In this document: piece by piece, positions 20,438 through 27,860 of the stretch
Layout: every line of letters starts with the position of its first letter
Position numbering within the stretch: position 1 is the stretch's first letter
From: Pseudomonas sp. NKUCC02_KPG
Lineage (GTDB): Bacteria; Pseudomonadota; Gammaproteobacteria; Pseudomonadales; Pseudomonadaceae
Assembly: GCF_019345465.1 (NCBI RefSeq)
Contig: NZ_JAHKRC010000006.1
Coordinates: 186,001 to 250,000 of the forward strand
DNA: 64,000 nucleotides
Reading direction: 5' to 3'
Made by a program: the position numbers and the translations under genes
The notes under the pieces: generated by a model
The model's input: the letters and a program-made list of their open reading frames with translations, nothing else
What the model was told of the DNA's origin: nothing
The model's database searches: none

Positions 20438-22053
20438 CCGCCGTTCTCCTTGATTCGCACATAGGGCTTGCCGTTGTAATCAAGCACGACGGTCCCTGAG
20501 TTTTCAGATACTTTCGGGGTTTGTGGAAGATCGGTCAGCAGTCTGGACCAGTCCACGGTCTGGCCATTGCTCAGTGCCGGGTCGGCATACAGGCGCGCTA
20601 TGATTTCGGCGACCGCCAGGTAGCTGCTTGGCTCGCTGATATGGACGGGCGAGGATTGGCCGTTGTCGCCCATGTTGATCAGCTTGATGCCAACCGGTAC
20701 GTGGGTGATCGAGTCGCTCGGGATTTCGCGCATCCCGGCAATCTGCATGCGGTCACCATGCAGCGCGGCACCATGTTCGGGAACGATGGCCACCACCACG
20801 CGGCGTCCACTTTTTTGCAGTTCCTTGAGGAACGCATTGAGGTCGTCGAGCAGGACCTGTGCGCGGCTGCTGTAGTCAGCTGGCTGGGTACCGCCATCAG
20901 ACTGCACTTGCCGGTTGCCGTCATGCAGGCTGGTGGTGTTGTAGAACAGCGCCATGTTGGGCGTGTCCTCGGCCATGCGGTGTTGCCACCACTTGCCCAA
21001 TACATCGCGGTCGCGCCAGATAGGTGAGCCATCAAAACCTACGTACGTCCTTGGCAGGCCTGCAGGGACTACGCCCAGTGCCGGAGGCGGCAACTGGCCC
21101 TGCTCGCGGACTTCCTGGAGGAAGCCGTCGAATGCGCCCGTGTGGTTGAGCATCAGCTCGTTGGAGAAACCCAGCTTGCGCAAGTCATCGAACAACAGGC
21201 ATTGATCTGCCGGTTGCTTGTAGAGCTGTGCATGGGAGGTCTGGCCGCAACTGGCGCGCATCAAACGGATAGCTGCAGGGCCACTGTAGGCGGTGGCCGA
21301 GTTGAAGTTGTCGAAAATCACGTCCATCTGACTGAACAGCGTGTTATCGCGCAAGCCCACGGCTTCAAGGTCATCCCAGGCCATGGAGCAAATGTTGATC
21401 ACCAACAGGTCAAAAGGCGGCGGCTTGACGGCAGGCTCCTTGAAGTCGACTTTGCGGGTCGATTCAGTGAGGTAAAACTTGTCCAGATAACCATTGAGCG
21501 TCGCATCGTCCGGCTCGCCCACGCTGCTGGTTTGTCCACCGGTAACGGCTTGAGTGCCGGCCATTTGTGGCGCGACCGAAGGGGGCAGCAGCCATTGCAG
21601 GTTACCCATGCCCAGCCAGGCAAAACCCAGCAGGGTGAAGGTCGTCAGGCGCAGCCACTGATTGAGGAACAGGTAGCCCACGATCAACAGCAGCAACATG
21701 GCGCACACTTGCCAGTCGATGAATCGCCCCAGCAACTCGACCACGTAGTCAAAGGAGAAATCCAGTACCCCGGGCTGTGCCAGCAACCGGGAGAAGGGCG
21801 GGAACCAGGTGTCCTGATACAGCAGCGCCACGGCCACCGGGATCGCAATCAGGGTGCGCGCACGGCGCAGCACAGGGTTGGCGATCGGGATCAGCAACAC
21901 CACCGCAAAAATCAGGTTGGGCAATATCTGGAGATTCAGGTGCCCTGTCCAGGCCAGCAGGAACTTGGCCAGGAAATACAGGTTCCAGGCTCCCAGGCCG
22001 CGCCAGGGTCCGGCAATTTTTTGCGCCGGTGCGTCAGACTTAAACAGACTCAT
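20407..22053 (-). CDS. bcsG: Cellulose phosphoethanolamine transferase BcsG
   Basis: 548 residues. The N-terminal part has about four to five membrane helices (residues ~25-175), followed by a periplasmic alkaline-phosphatase-fold domain. The nucleophile serine is in LVINICSMAWDDLEA, and the metal ligands include the PEHGAAL histidine/glutamate and the cysteine-containing MRASCGQT segment. BcsG adds phosphoethanolamine to glucose units of cellulose. Its presence predicts pEtN-cellulose rather than plain cellulose, or the acetylated type made by wss operons. Confidence 0.93.
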   Translation of the reverse strand: MSLFKSDAPAQKIAGPWRGLGAWNLYFLAKFLLAWTGHLNLQILPNLIFAVVLLIPIANPVLRRARTLIAIPVAVALLYQDTWFPPFSRLLAQPGVLDFSFDYVVELLGRFIDWQVCAMLLLLIVGYLFLNQWLRLTTFTLLGFAWLGMGNLQWLLPPSVAPQMAGTQAVTGGQTSSVGEPDDATLNGYLDKFYLTESTRKVDFKEPAVKPPPFDLLVINICSMAWDDLEAVGLRDNTLFSQMDVIFDNFNSATAYSGPAAIRLMRASCGQTSHAQLYKQPADQCLLFDDLRKLGFSNELMLNHTGAFDGFLQEVREQGQLPPPALGVVPAGLPRTYVGFDGSPIWRDRDVLGKWWQHRMAEDTPNMALFYNTTSLHDGNRQVQSDGGTQPADYSSRAQVLLDDLNAFLKELQKSGRRVVVAIVPEHGAALHGDRMQIAGMREIPSDSITHVPVGIKLINMGDNGQSSPVHISEPSSYLAVAEIIARLYADPALSNGQTVDWSRLLTDLPQTPKVSENSGTVVLDYNGKPYVRIKENGGWLPYPQRFK

Positions 22054-22240
22054 CAGGCGTTCTCTGAGCAGGGCTGGCAGGCATGCGACGTCTGACGCCG
22101 CACGATTTCATATAGCGAGGTGACAGGTACTGCTCGAAATGCTTTTTCAGGAACATCCGGATGCGCTGCCAGAACAGCGTCAGCAGTATGGTGACCACAC
22201 AGGTCAATGCAATGACATCGATCAGCTCAAGGAACGTCAT
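22040..22240 (-). CDS. bcsF: BcsF, small membrane protein of the cellulose system
   Basis: 66 residues with one transmembrane helix (about 8-26), followed by a basic cytosolic part with the PRYMKSCGVRRR pattern. This matches E. coli BcsF (PRYVKPAGTLRR). BcsF recruits the c-di-GMP receptor BcsE to the membrane for BcsG activation. It overlaps bcsE by 4 bp and bcsG by 14 bp, so these three genes are probably translated together. Confidence 0.9.
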   Translation of the reverse strand: MTFLELIDVIALTCVVTILLTLFWQRIRMFLKKHFEQYLSPRYMKSCGVRRRMPASPAQRTPDESV

Positions 22241-23811
22241 GACTGTGGCTCACTGAGAGGAAGCGTGAATCGTTGAGGATTTAGCGGTGCACGCTCACTG
22301 ACGCCCGGTGTCGGCATGATGGCCGGTGCCTCGACGGGGATATGCAAATGCGCCGGTACCGCCCGGGCCTTTGTGAAGGTCTGTGCAGGCAGGTCGGAAG
22401 GCCCGCTCAACATGCGGCGCTGGGTGAACATGTCACGCCAGGGCAGACGACAGATGTTGCCCAGTGCCGGCTCCAGTCCATCTGCACGGCAGGCAAACAG
22501 AAACAGGTACAGCTCACCGTCCAGCAGGCAGGCGAAGTCGCCAAAACGACGAAGGCACATCTGGTTCAAAAACAGTTCCTCGCCCAGTCCCGGTACAGGC
22601 TCGAACTTCATCAGCTGATGGGTCACTTCACCTGAGCTGTCCCTGTAGATCTGCGATACGGCCTCATAAAAGTCATTGGGGCTGACCAGCCCGCGAATCT
22701 GAGGCGGGCGCTGACGCTCAAGCAGCGTCTTGAAGTCGATGCTCTGGGTGTATTGCCAGCGTTGGCCCTGAATGCTTTCGATCATGCTCAGGAACCTGGA
22801 AAGCAGTGTGCCGTCGGGAACGATCATGTTGGCGCCACACGCCAGCAGCAGGCGCTCGTCGCGATAGCGCACCGACGGCTCCATTTCACGTACGACGATT
22901 TTCAGTTCGGGGCCGCAATGTTCCCGTAAGTCGTGCAGCTGCTGGGCCAGTTCGAGTAGCTGGTAACTATTGTCGATGCCCACGATAACGGTGGCCGCAC
23001 GGGCAGACTCGGCGGCTTCAAGCAACGCCTCACGGCCTTCGAACAGGTACCAGTGTTTAGACATCGACGGCGCACCTTCCAGTACGGTGCGCTCGGCGAG
23101 GTACACGTGCTGATCGTCGGCCACCCGTGGCTGGGTATCGACCACCGCTTGGGGAATCAGCGTCAGGGCATTGCCTTTATCGGTGAGTTTGAATTCCTGG
23201 CCAGCAGTGACACCCAGTTCGTTGTGCCAGAAGTGCAATTGGTAGCGCAGATCGCCGTTGAAGCGGTACAGGCGACTTAAACCGGACAGGGTCTGGTTAA
23301 GTTGCAGCAATTGGGCATGCAGCAGCGCAGCTTCGCCGTGGGTAATCACCAATAGCGTTGCGTTGCGCTCAAGCAGCCACCCGCGTATGCGCTCGATCCA
23401 GCGTTGCAACTGGATGGCCGTAGTCGATTCGGCCCAAGTGTTCGAGGGCAGCACCAGCAGGATCTGGCTTGAAGGGAGTATGCCGGCACGGCCAAGATCG
23501 CGGGTCAGCGTGGCCAGTCCAGGCTCTATGACTCTCTGGGCGATTTCAAACAGCTTGAGCTTGCCGGGACCGCGATCGGGTGCCATATCGCTGATGATCG
23601 GCTGGACCGAACCGGCACCTGCAATCAGCGTGGCTGGCACGCTTTCGGGTAATGCTTCAAGAAATTGCCTTGCCAGCAGTTTTGCGTCAGTCGAGTGATC
23701 GACCGTGACCCAATACAAGCCGCCTGCGCGCAACACAATCTGTTGATCCAGCAATCCGCTGATGGCCAAACTGATATGAACCAAGCGTAAAGTCCCCCCA
23801 GGGAAAAGCAT
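22237..23811 (-). CDS. bcsE: BcsE, c-di-GMP-binding regulator of cellulose synthesis
   Basis: 524 residues, the usual BcsE length. The N-terminal part is a degenerate P-loop/REC-like region. The RYRDERLLLACGANMIVPDGT segment (about residues 310-332) is strongly conserved in the family, and the C-terminal third is the GGDEF-like GIL domain that binds c-di-GMP. It is the first gene of the minus-strand operon, so the promoter should lie in the 500-bp gap upstream. BcsE and BcsA give the system two c-di-GMP inputs. Confidence 0.92.
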   Translation of the reverse strand: MLFPGGTLRLVHISLAISGLLDQQIVLRAGGLYWVTVDHSTDAKLLARQFLEALPESVPATLIAGAGSVQPIISDMAPDRGPGKLKLFEIAQRVIEPGLATLTRDLGRAGILPSSQILLVLPSNTWAESTTAIQLQRWIERIRGWLLERNATLLVITHGEAALLHAQLLQLNQTLSGLSRLYRFNGDLRYQLHFWHNELGVTAGQEFKLTDKGNALTLIPQAVVDTQPRVADDQHVYLAERTVLEGAPSMSKHWYLFEGREALLEAAESARAATVIVGIDNSYQLLELAQQLHDLREHCGPELKIVVREMEPSVRYRDERLLLACGANMIVPDGTLLSRFLSMIESIQGQRWQYTQSIDFKTLLERQRPPQIRGLVSPNDFYEAVSQIYRDSSGEVTHQLMKFEPVPGLGEELFLNQMCLRRFGDFACLLDGELYLFLFACRADGLEPALGNICRLPWRDMFTQRRMLSGPSDLPAQTFTKARAVPAHLHIPVEAPAIMPTPGVSERAPLNPQRFTLPLSEPQS

Positions 23812-24325
23812 TTATTGAGGCGTCTGGTACTGTCATTCATGCAAAACAATCACTTGCGCCTTTTGGGGTTAACCTTTTATGGCGCCAATTATATGACTGT
23901 CAACATGTTACCCAGTAATTCTGGCCGTTTATTGTTATGGGCGTGCTGCCTGCTTTGTCTGTCACAAGCGTAGTACTACAGCTCAGGTTGTGTCGGAAAG
24001 TCAGCAGCTTATCACCGGAAAATTATCAAACCCATGATTTGCAGCGTTAAAAAGTCAAAAAAATACCGCTTATGTGAATCAAGTCATTAAATTGGCACTT
24101 TGATTGTGGGGGTTGACTGGCAAGGGCTGCAGGGCATGCAAGGCAGGTTTTGCTGTGTAAAGTGCCTGAGACGGCGGGGTAGAAGGGGGACTAAAGTGCT
24201 CTCCCGGCTTTCTGACGGGCCTTTTGCGTGCTATTGCTTAGGTGGTTCATCGCGAACTGAATACTTTCGATCAGGTTCTCCCTCAGAGCCTGACCCCGTA
24301 ACCAAGATGTCCATGAGGTGTATCT
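23812..24325. other. Gene-free 514-bp region upstream of bcsE
   Basis: No credible gene is seen. The region is AT-rich near bcsE and separates the minus-strand bcs operon from the plus-strand YdcH-like gene, so it should hold both promoters. TTGGCAC-N5-TTGT at 24092-24107 on the plus strand resembles a sigma-54 site but lacks the -12 GC. I could not identify a FleQ box with confidence. Confidence 0.5.
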
Positions 24326-24562
24326 ATGCCAGTCAAGCACGACTTGTTACAGGACTTGGGGCTTACCAAAGAGGCCATCAGCAAGTTTCGCAGCGAAAAC
24401 CCTCATCTGAATCAGCTGTTTGTGCAGTACGGCGAAAAAGATGCCGAAGTGGTTGAGGCTGAAGCCAACGATGCAATAGGGGTTGCGGATGATGTGCTGC
24501 GCAAGCTCAAGGAGCAGCGCCTCCTTATCAAGGATAAAATCGCGCAAATCTTGAGCGCTTAA
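24326..24562 (+). CDS. YdcH family (DUF465-like) small protein
   Basis: 78 residues, all helical in appearance. The first half (LLQDLGLTKEAISKFRSENPHLNQLFVQY) and the last helix (LRKLKEQRLLIKDKIAQILS) match the YdcH/DUF465 pattern of two helices ending in a K-x-x-R-L-x-L-K-D-x-I motif. The family is common in proteobacteria and its function is unknown. It is 26 bp before the monooxygenase gene and may be cotranscribed with it. Confidence 0.75.
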   Translation: MPVKHDLLQDLGLTKEAISKFRSENPHLNQLFVQYGEKDAEVVEAEANDAIGVADDVLRKLKEQRLLIKDKIAQILSA

Positions 24563-24588
24563 GTCATCGCACGTTGCAGGAAGTACAC

Positions 24589-24885
24589 ATGTCTCAAATC
24601 ATCAAAATTGTGGCCACATTGCGCGCCAAACCTGGTCATGGCAGAACGGTAGAACAGGCCCTGCGCGCCTGTGTCGAAGGCTCCCGAGCCGAGCCTGGCT
24701 GTCGTTTCTATGACCTGCACGTGGATCGAACCGATCCTGAGTGCTTTGTATTCATTGAAGGCTGGGCGGACATGGAGGCTATTGAGCACCACAAAACCAC
24801 CCCGCACTATCAGGCGATGGCCCATGCGGTGGGGGATCTGCTGGCCCACCGTGAAGTGTTGCTGCTGGACGAACTGAGCATTTAA
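24589..24885 (+). CDS. Antibiotic biosynthesis monooxygenase (ABM) domain protein
   Basis: 98 residues. The ATG at 24589 is chosen because GCAGGAAG lies at the right distance. The ABM ferredoxin-like fold is visible in IVATLRAKPGHGRTVEQALRACVEGSRAEPGC, the FIEGWADMEAIEHHKTTPHY segment and the C-terminal strand. Relatives such as YgiN act on quinols or as small cofactor-free monooxygenases. The substrate here is unknown. A strong terminator follows directly. Confidence 0.82.
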   Translation: MSQIIKIVATLRAKPGHGRTVEQALRACVEGSRAEPGCRFYDLHVDRTDPECFVFIEGWADMEAIEHHKTTPHYQAMAHAVGDLLAHREVLLLDELSI

Positions 24886-24886
24886 G

Positions 24887-24943
24887 GCTCAGGGGCAATG
24901 GTGCAGCACCCTGCGGCGGCCCCTGAACGGGGCCGCCGCTTTT
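24887..24943 (+). terminator. Rho-independent terminator, first copy of a repeated element
   Basis: The 11-bp stem GCGGCGGCCCC (24913-24923) pairs with 24929-24939, with loop TGAAC and a T run. The 26 bases before it (from GCTCAGGGGCAAT at 24887) recur almost unchanged at 27797, so this is one of two copies flanking the T6SS cargo. Confidence 0.92.
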
Positions 24944-25049
24944 ATTGGGGCTGATTTTTACCCGCACTTTTCAAAATCTCGGAAGCGTCCTACAGCCTGT
25001 CGATCTCCTGCCCAATAGAATGTCGGGCTTACAAAAAGGAGATGTACCT

Positions 25050-25535
25050 ATGGCGAACCCAGGTTATATGAGTATCAAGGGTGTGGCTCAAGGACTGATT
25101 TCAGCAGGCTGCTCAACCCCGGAATCCATCGGCAACAAATACCAGTCAAGCCATACCGACGAAATCATGGTGCTGGCTTACCGCCATAACCTCGCCAATA
25201 TTGGCACCATCAACAAGCCCACGCACAGCCCGATTGTCATCACCAAAGCCATTGATAAATCCTCCCCGTTACTCGCTCAGGCGCTCTCAAGCAGAGAAGA
25301 AATAAACTGCACGATCAGTTTTTACCGCGTGTCTTCCTTTGGCCTGCAGGAAAAGTTCTATTCGGTTTCGATCAATGGCGCAGTCATCGTTGACCTGACG
25401 TCCGAGGTGCCCCATGTCGTTTTACAGGGCGACGCCGAGCCACAAGAGCAATTGGCGATTCGCTACCGCGAGATTACCTGGACCCATCATCTGGCAGGCA
25501 CCAGCGGCTACAGCGCTTGGGGCCAGGAAGGATGA
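25050..25535 (+). CDS. hcp: Hcp family type VI secretion system protein
   Basis: 161 residues. The ATG at 25050 follows AAAAAGGAG at the right spacing. The beginning MANPGYMSIKGVAQGLISAG, the HKPxHxP-like segment (NKPTHSPIVITKAIDKSSP) and the EITWTHHLAGTSGYSAW end mark the Hcp fold, which forms hexameric rings of the T6SS tube and carries small effectors. There are no T6SS structural genes nearby, so it is an orphan hcp that relies on a system elsewhere. Its stop codon overlaps the start of the effector gene (ATGA). Confidence 0.92.
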   Translation: MANPGYMSIKGVAQGLISAGCSTPESIGNKYQSSHTDEIMVLAYRHNLANIGTINKPTHSPIVITKAIDKSSPLLAQALSSREEINCTISFYRVSSFGLQEKFYSVSINGAVIVDLTSEVPHVVLQGDAEPQEQLAIRYREITWTHHLAGTSGYSAWGQEG

Positions 25536-26998
25536 ATCCCGATCGTTATGACCTCTGGGATGTCAACAGCGCCGCCAGCGGGCTGATCGGGCAAGCCATG
25601 ACGGTCAGTGCTCGCCATCTTGGCGACGGTATGACGTGTATGCAGTTCAACCGGGAAGTTGCCTACTGCGCCAAACGTATTGTCGATGATGTCACCCAGG
25701 GCCATAAAACCCCTGAGCAAGGTATACAGGCCATTTTGCAAGAGCAGCGCGATCTCCTGAACCAGTCGCTTTCATTGGCGCGTAAAGACGTAATCCCCCA
25801 CACGGTGAGGCGCATGTCGCTTATGAGGCTCACCCAGCCCGTGTACCGCCCCGACCCGCAGCGATTACTGCGGTATGTCCATGTTCAAGATCTCAAGACG
25901 CAGCAAAAGGCTCAAAGCCTGACCGCCGACGTGCCCTCGTCATTGTCTGCTCACGACTTGAAGTTTTTCCCCCGGGAACGCTGGCCTGAGCCCATAGCGC
26001 GACCGCAGGAACCGGGGTTTTACATCGTGCCGAAAAGCACGACGGCAGACGCATTGCAGGCCCGGTTATTCACCTCGGGCAATCCCGCCGTTATCGCCAG
26101 ATTCAAGGCTCTGAACCCTGGTCTGGATCAGGTTAAAGCGGGCCAAATGATCGTATTGAGTGATCCGAACAACCTGCAATGTACCCTCGAAGAAGCACAG
26201 TTGATGGCGGCTGCGGACAAGGTGAACACGGTCCTTCAGAACCTGACTCCCGATGAGGCCGATTTCATGGCCCGTCACCGAGACGAAATTGAATCATTTC
26301 TAACCCTTGGCTCCACCTCAATTGGCACCGGGATGGCGGTGTTTGCCTCGAACCTGGATAACGTCAAAAGTGTGTTGCGCGACATCGAGGCGTTGCATCA
26401 ACGCAGCTTTTTGCGTGACGGACATTTGCGCTCACCTGAGTTTTTTGCCGAGCGCAAACGCTTGTTGAGACAACTGGATAGTCACCTTAATGGTTTGACC
26501 AAAAAGGGTATTGGCTTTCCTGATCATCCGAACCTGAAAAGTGCCCTGGGCATTTCCAGCCGCAGCCTGGTTCACCGCTGGACCAAGGCCGGTGCACCGG
26601 GTCAGATCCCGGGTTACGCCACGCATATGGACGGAGTGGCCAAGGCCGCCAAATACGTAAAATACGGCGGCTGGTTGGGGACTGCCCTTGGCGGCGGGGC
26701 TTCTTATATGAAGGTGCAGGAAGTGTGTGCAACGGGTGACGTGCAGGCTTGCAAAAAGGTGGAACTCACTGAGGGTGGAAGTTTCTTTGGTGGAGTAGCG
26801 GGTGGCGCAATTGCGGGTTCAATTTTGACCAGCTCAACAGTGGGGGCTATTTGTCTCGGATTAGGCGTTCCGACTGTTGGGGCAGGTACGTTCGTATGTG
26901 GGCTGATAGTAGTAGGTGTGGGCTCTTTGACCGCAGGGGCATCCCTTGGATGGGCGGGTGAAAAAGCAGGTAAACTAATTTATGAGGTCTCACAATGA
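25532..26998 (+). CDS. Putative T6SS effector with LysM-like segment and glycine-zipper membrane region
   Basis: 488 residues, start overlapping hcp. The N-terminal 140 residues are helical. Residues 162-210 (GFYIVPKSTTADALQARLF...LNPGLDQVKAGQMIVL) follow the LysM pattern, which may bind peptidoglycan or simply act as a delivery module. The C terminus has glycine-rich hydrophobic stretches (379-391 and 415-475: GGVAGGAIAGSIL, GAGTFVCGLIVVGVGSLTAGASLG). These resemble glycine zippers of pore-forming toxins. There is no nuclease or hydrolase motif that I can see. Together with the membrane protein encoded next, a membrane-damaging effector is the best guess. Confidence 0.7.
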   Translation: MNPDRYDLWDVNSAASGLIGQAMTVSARHLGDGMTCMQFNREVAYCAKRIVDDVTQGHKTPEQGIQAILQEQRDLLNQSLSLARKDVIPHTVRRMSLMRLTQPVYRPDPQRLLRYVHVQDLKTQQKAQSLTADVPSSLSAHDLKFFPRERWPEPIARPQEPGFYIVPKSTTADALQARLFTSGNPAVIARFKALNPGLDQVKAGQMIVLSDPNNLQCTLEEAQLMAAADKVNTVLQNLTPDEADFMARHRDEIESFLTLGSTSIGTGMAVFASNLDNVKSVLRDIEALHQRSFLRDGHLRSPEFFAERKRLLRQLDSHLNGLTKKGIGFPDHPNLKSALGISSRSLVHRWTKAGAPGQIPGYATHMDGVAKAAKYVKYGGWLGTALGGGASYMKVQEVCATGDVQACKKVELTEGGSFFGGVAGGAIAGSILTSSTVGAICLGLGVPTVGAGTFVCGLIVVGVGSLTAGASLGWAGEKAGKLIYEVSQ

Positions 26999-27741
26999 GC
27001 CTGAGCATCGCTGACACTATTTTCCTGTGTGGCAGCTTAATCGGTTTTGGGGGGGCATTCATTTATCTTGGTATTGCGCTCTATATCGCCTACACCAAGA
27101 TGGATATGATGTTGGCATGTTTTAAAAATAGCCCATATATCATGATTCGAGCACCGATTCTAAATGGTGGGCCCTGGGGCCGATTATTCGTCTTGCGTGA
27201 AATTGTTGGCGTACTTCAAGTGCCAGGCTTGTATATACCTGATGGCGACGTATGCCCTGCAGATATCGATCAATTCCCTAAGCAATTAAAAACGCGACTT
27301 ATAATGCTTCATCGTGTGGGAGGCTATTTTGCTTGGGAACTAATACTGTTATGTATTGTTTTTCGCATCGACTGGGCGTCCATGAAGCCTCTGCGGCTTG
27401 GCATCGCCCTCCTTGCAATGGCCGCCATACCCCTGTGGATCGGTCTAAGTCTGAGGGTGGCGAGTACACAGACAAACTTTATTGTCATGCACTTTAAAAA
27501 CAGTTCGGCAATAAAAGCCCGAACAAAACTCAATGCTGGCGGACGCTTTGCAAAGCTGGTTTTTATAGTGGCGCTGTCGGTCATAGTGGCCTGTGGTGTT
27601 TTTTTTGTAAGGCGTGGCACACTCGATGCTGCTGAGTTAGAGACCTTACCGCGACAGCTTAAAGTCAAGCTTTCAGCTTTGTTTGTGATGATGGTAGTTA
27701 TCGTCGTGAGTTTTATATTGCTTTACGTGTTCCGTCGGTAA
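26995..27741 (+). CDS. Putative membrane immunity protein, internally duplicated
   Basis: 248 residues with about five membrane helices (8-33, 110-123, 133-153, 186-205, 227-246). Residues ~40-106 and ~164-230 are two copies of one unit: both begin FKNS, contain an N-G-G turn, and end with a FPKQLK/LPRQLK-type basic segment. The codon use and AT content differ from the neighbouring core genes. It overlaps the effector gene by 4 bp. Position and topology suggest it protects the inner membrane from the effector. No family name is recognised. Confidence 0.7.
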   Translation: MSLSIADTIFLCGSLIGFGGAFIYLGIALYIAYTKMDMMLACFKNSPYIMIRAPILNGGPWGRLFVLREIVGVLQVPGLYIPDGDVCPADIDQFPKQLKTRLIMLHRVGGYFAWELILLCIVFRIDWASMKPLRLGIALLAMAAIPLWIGLSLRVASTQTNFIVMHFKNSSAIKARTKLNAGGRFAKLVFIVALSVIVACGVFFVRRGTLDAAELETLPRQLKVKLSALFVMMVVIVVSFILLYVFRR

Positions 27742-27796
27742 TCGTGGCGTGAATGAGATGCTTGAGTGACTTAAAAATTGTACGACCGTAAATAAA

Positions 27797-27855
27797 GCTC
27801 AGGGGCAATAGTGCATTCCCCTGCGGCGGCCCTTAGAGGCCGCCGTTTTATTTTA
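27797..27855 (+). terminator. Rho-independent terminator, second copy of the repeated element
   Basis: GCTCAGGGGCAAT at 27797 starts a stretch that matches 24887 onward with four differences in 36 bases. It then forms a GCGGCGGCC/GGCCGCCG stem followed by TTTTATTTTA. It ends the cargo unit and also faces the convergent acyl-CoA dehydrogenase gene. Confidence 0.88.
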
Positions 27856-27860
27856 CGGGT

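Noticed and set aside
24092..24107. Sigma-54-like promoter TTGGCAC-N5-TTGT before the YdcH-like gene
   Set aside because: The -12 element lacks the required GC and the distance to the gene is over 200 bp. It is mentioned only in the intergenic entry.
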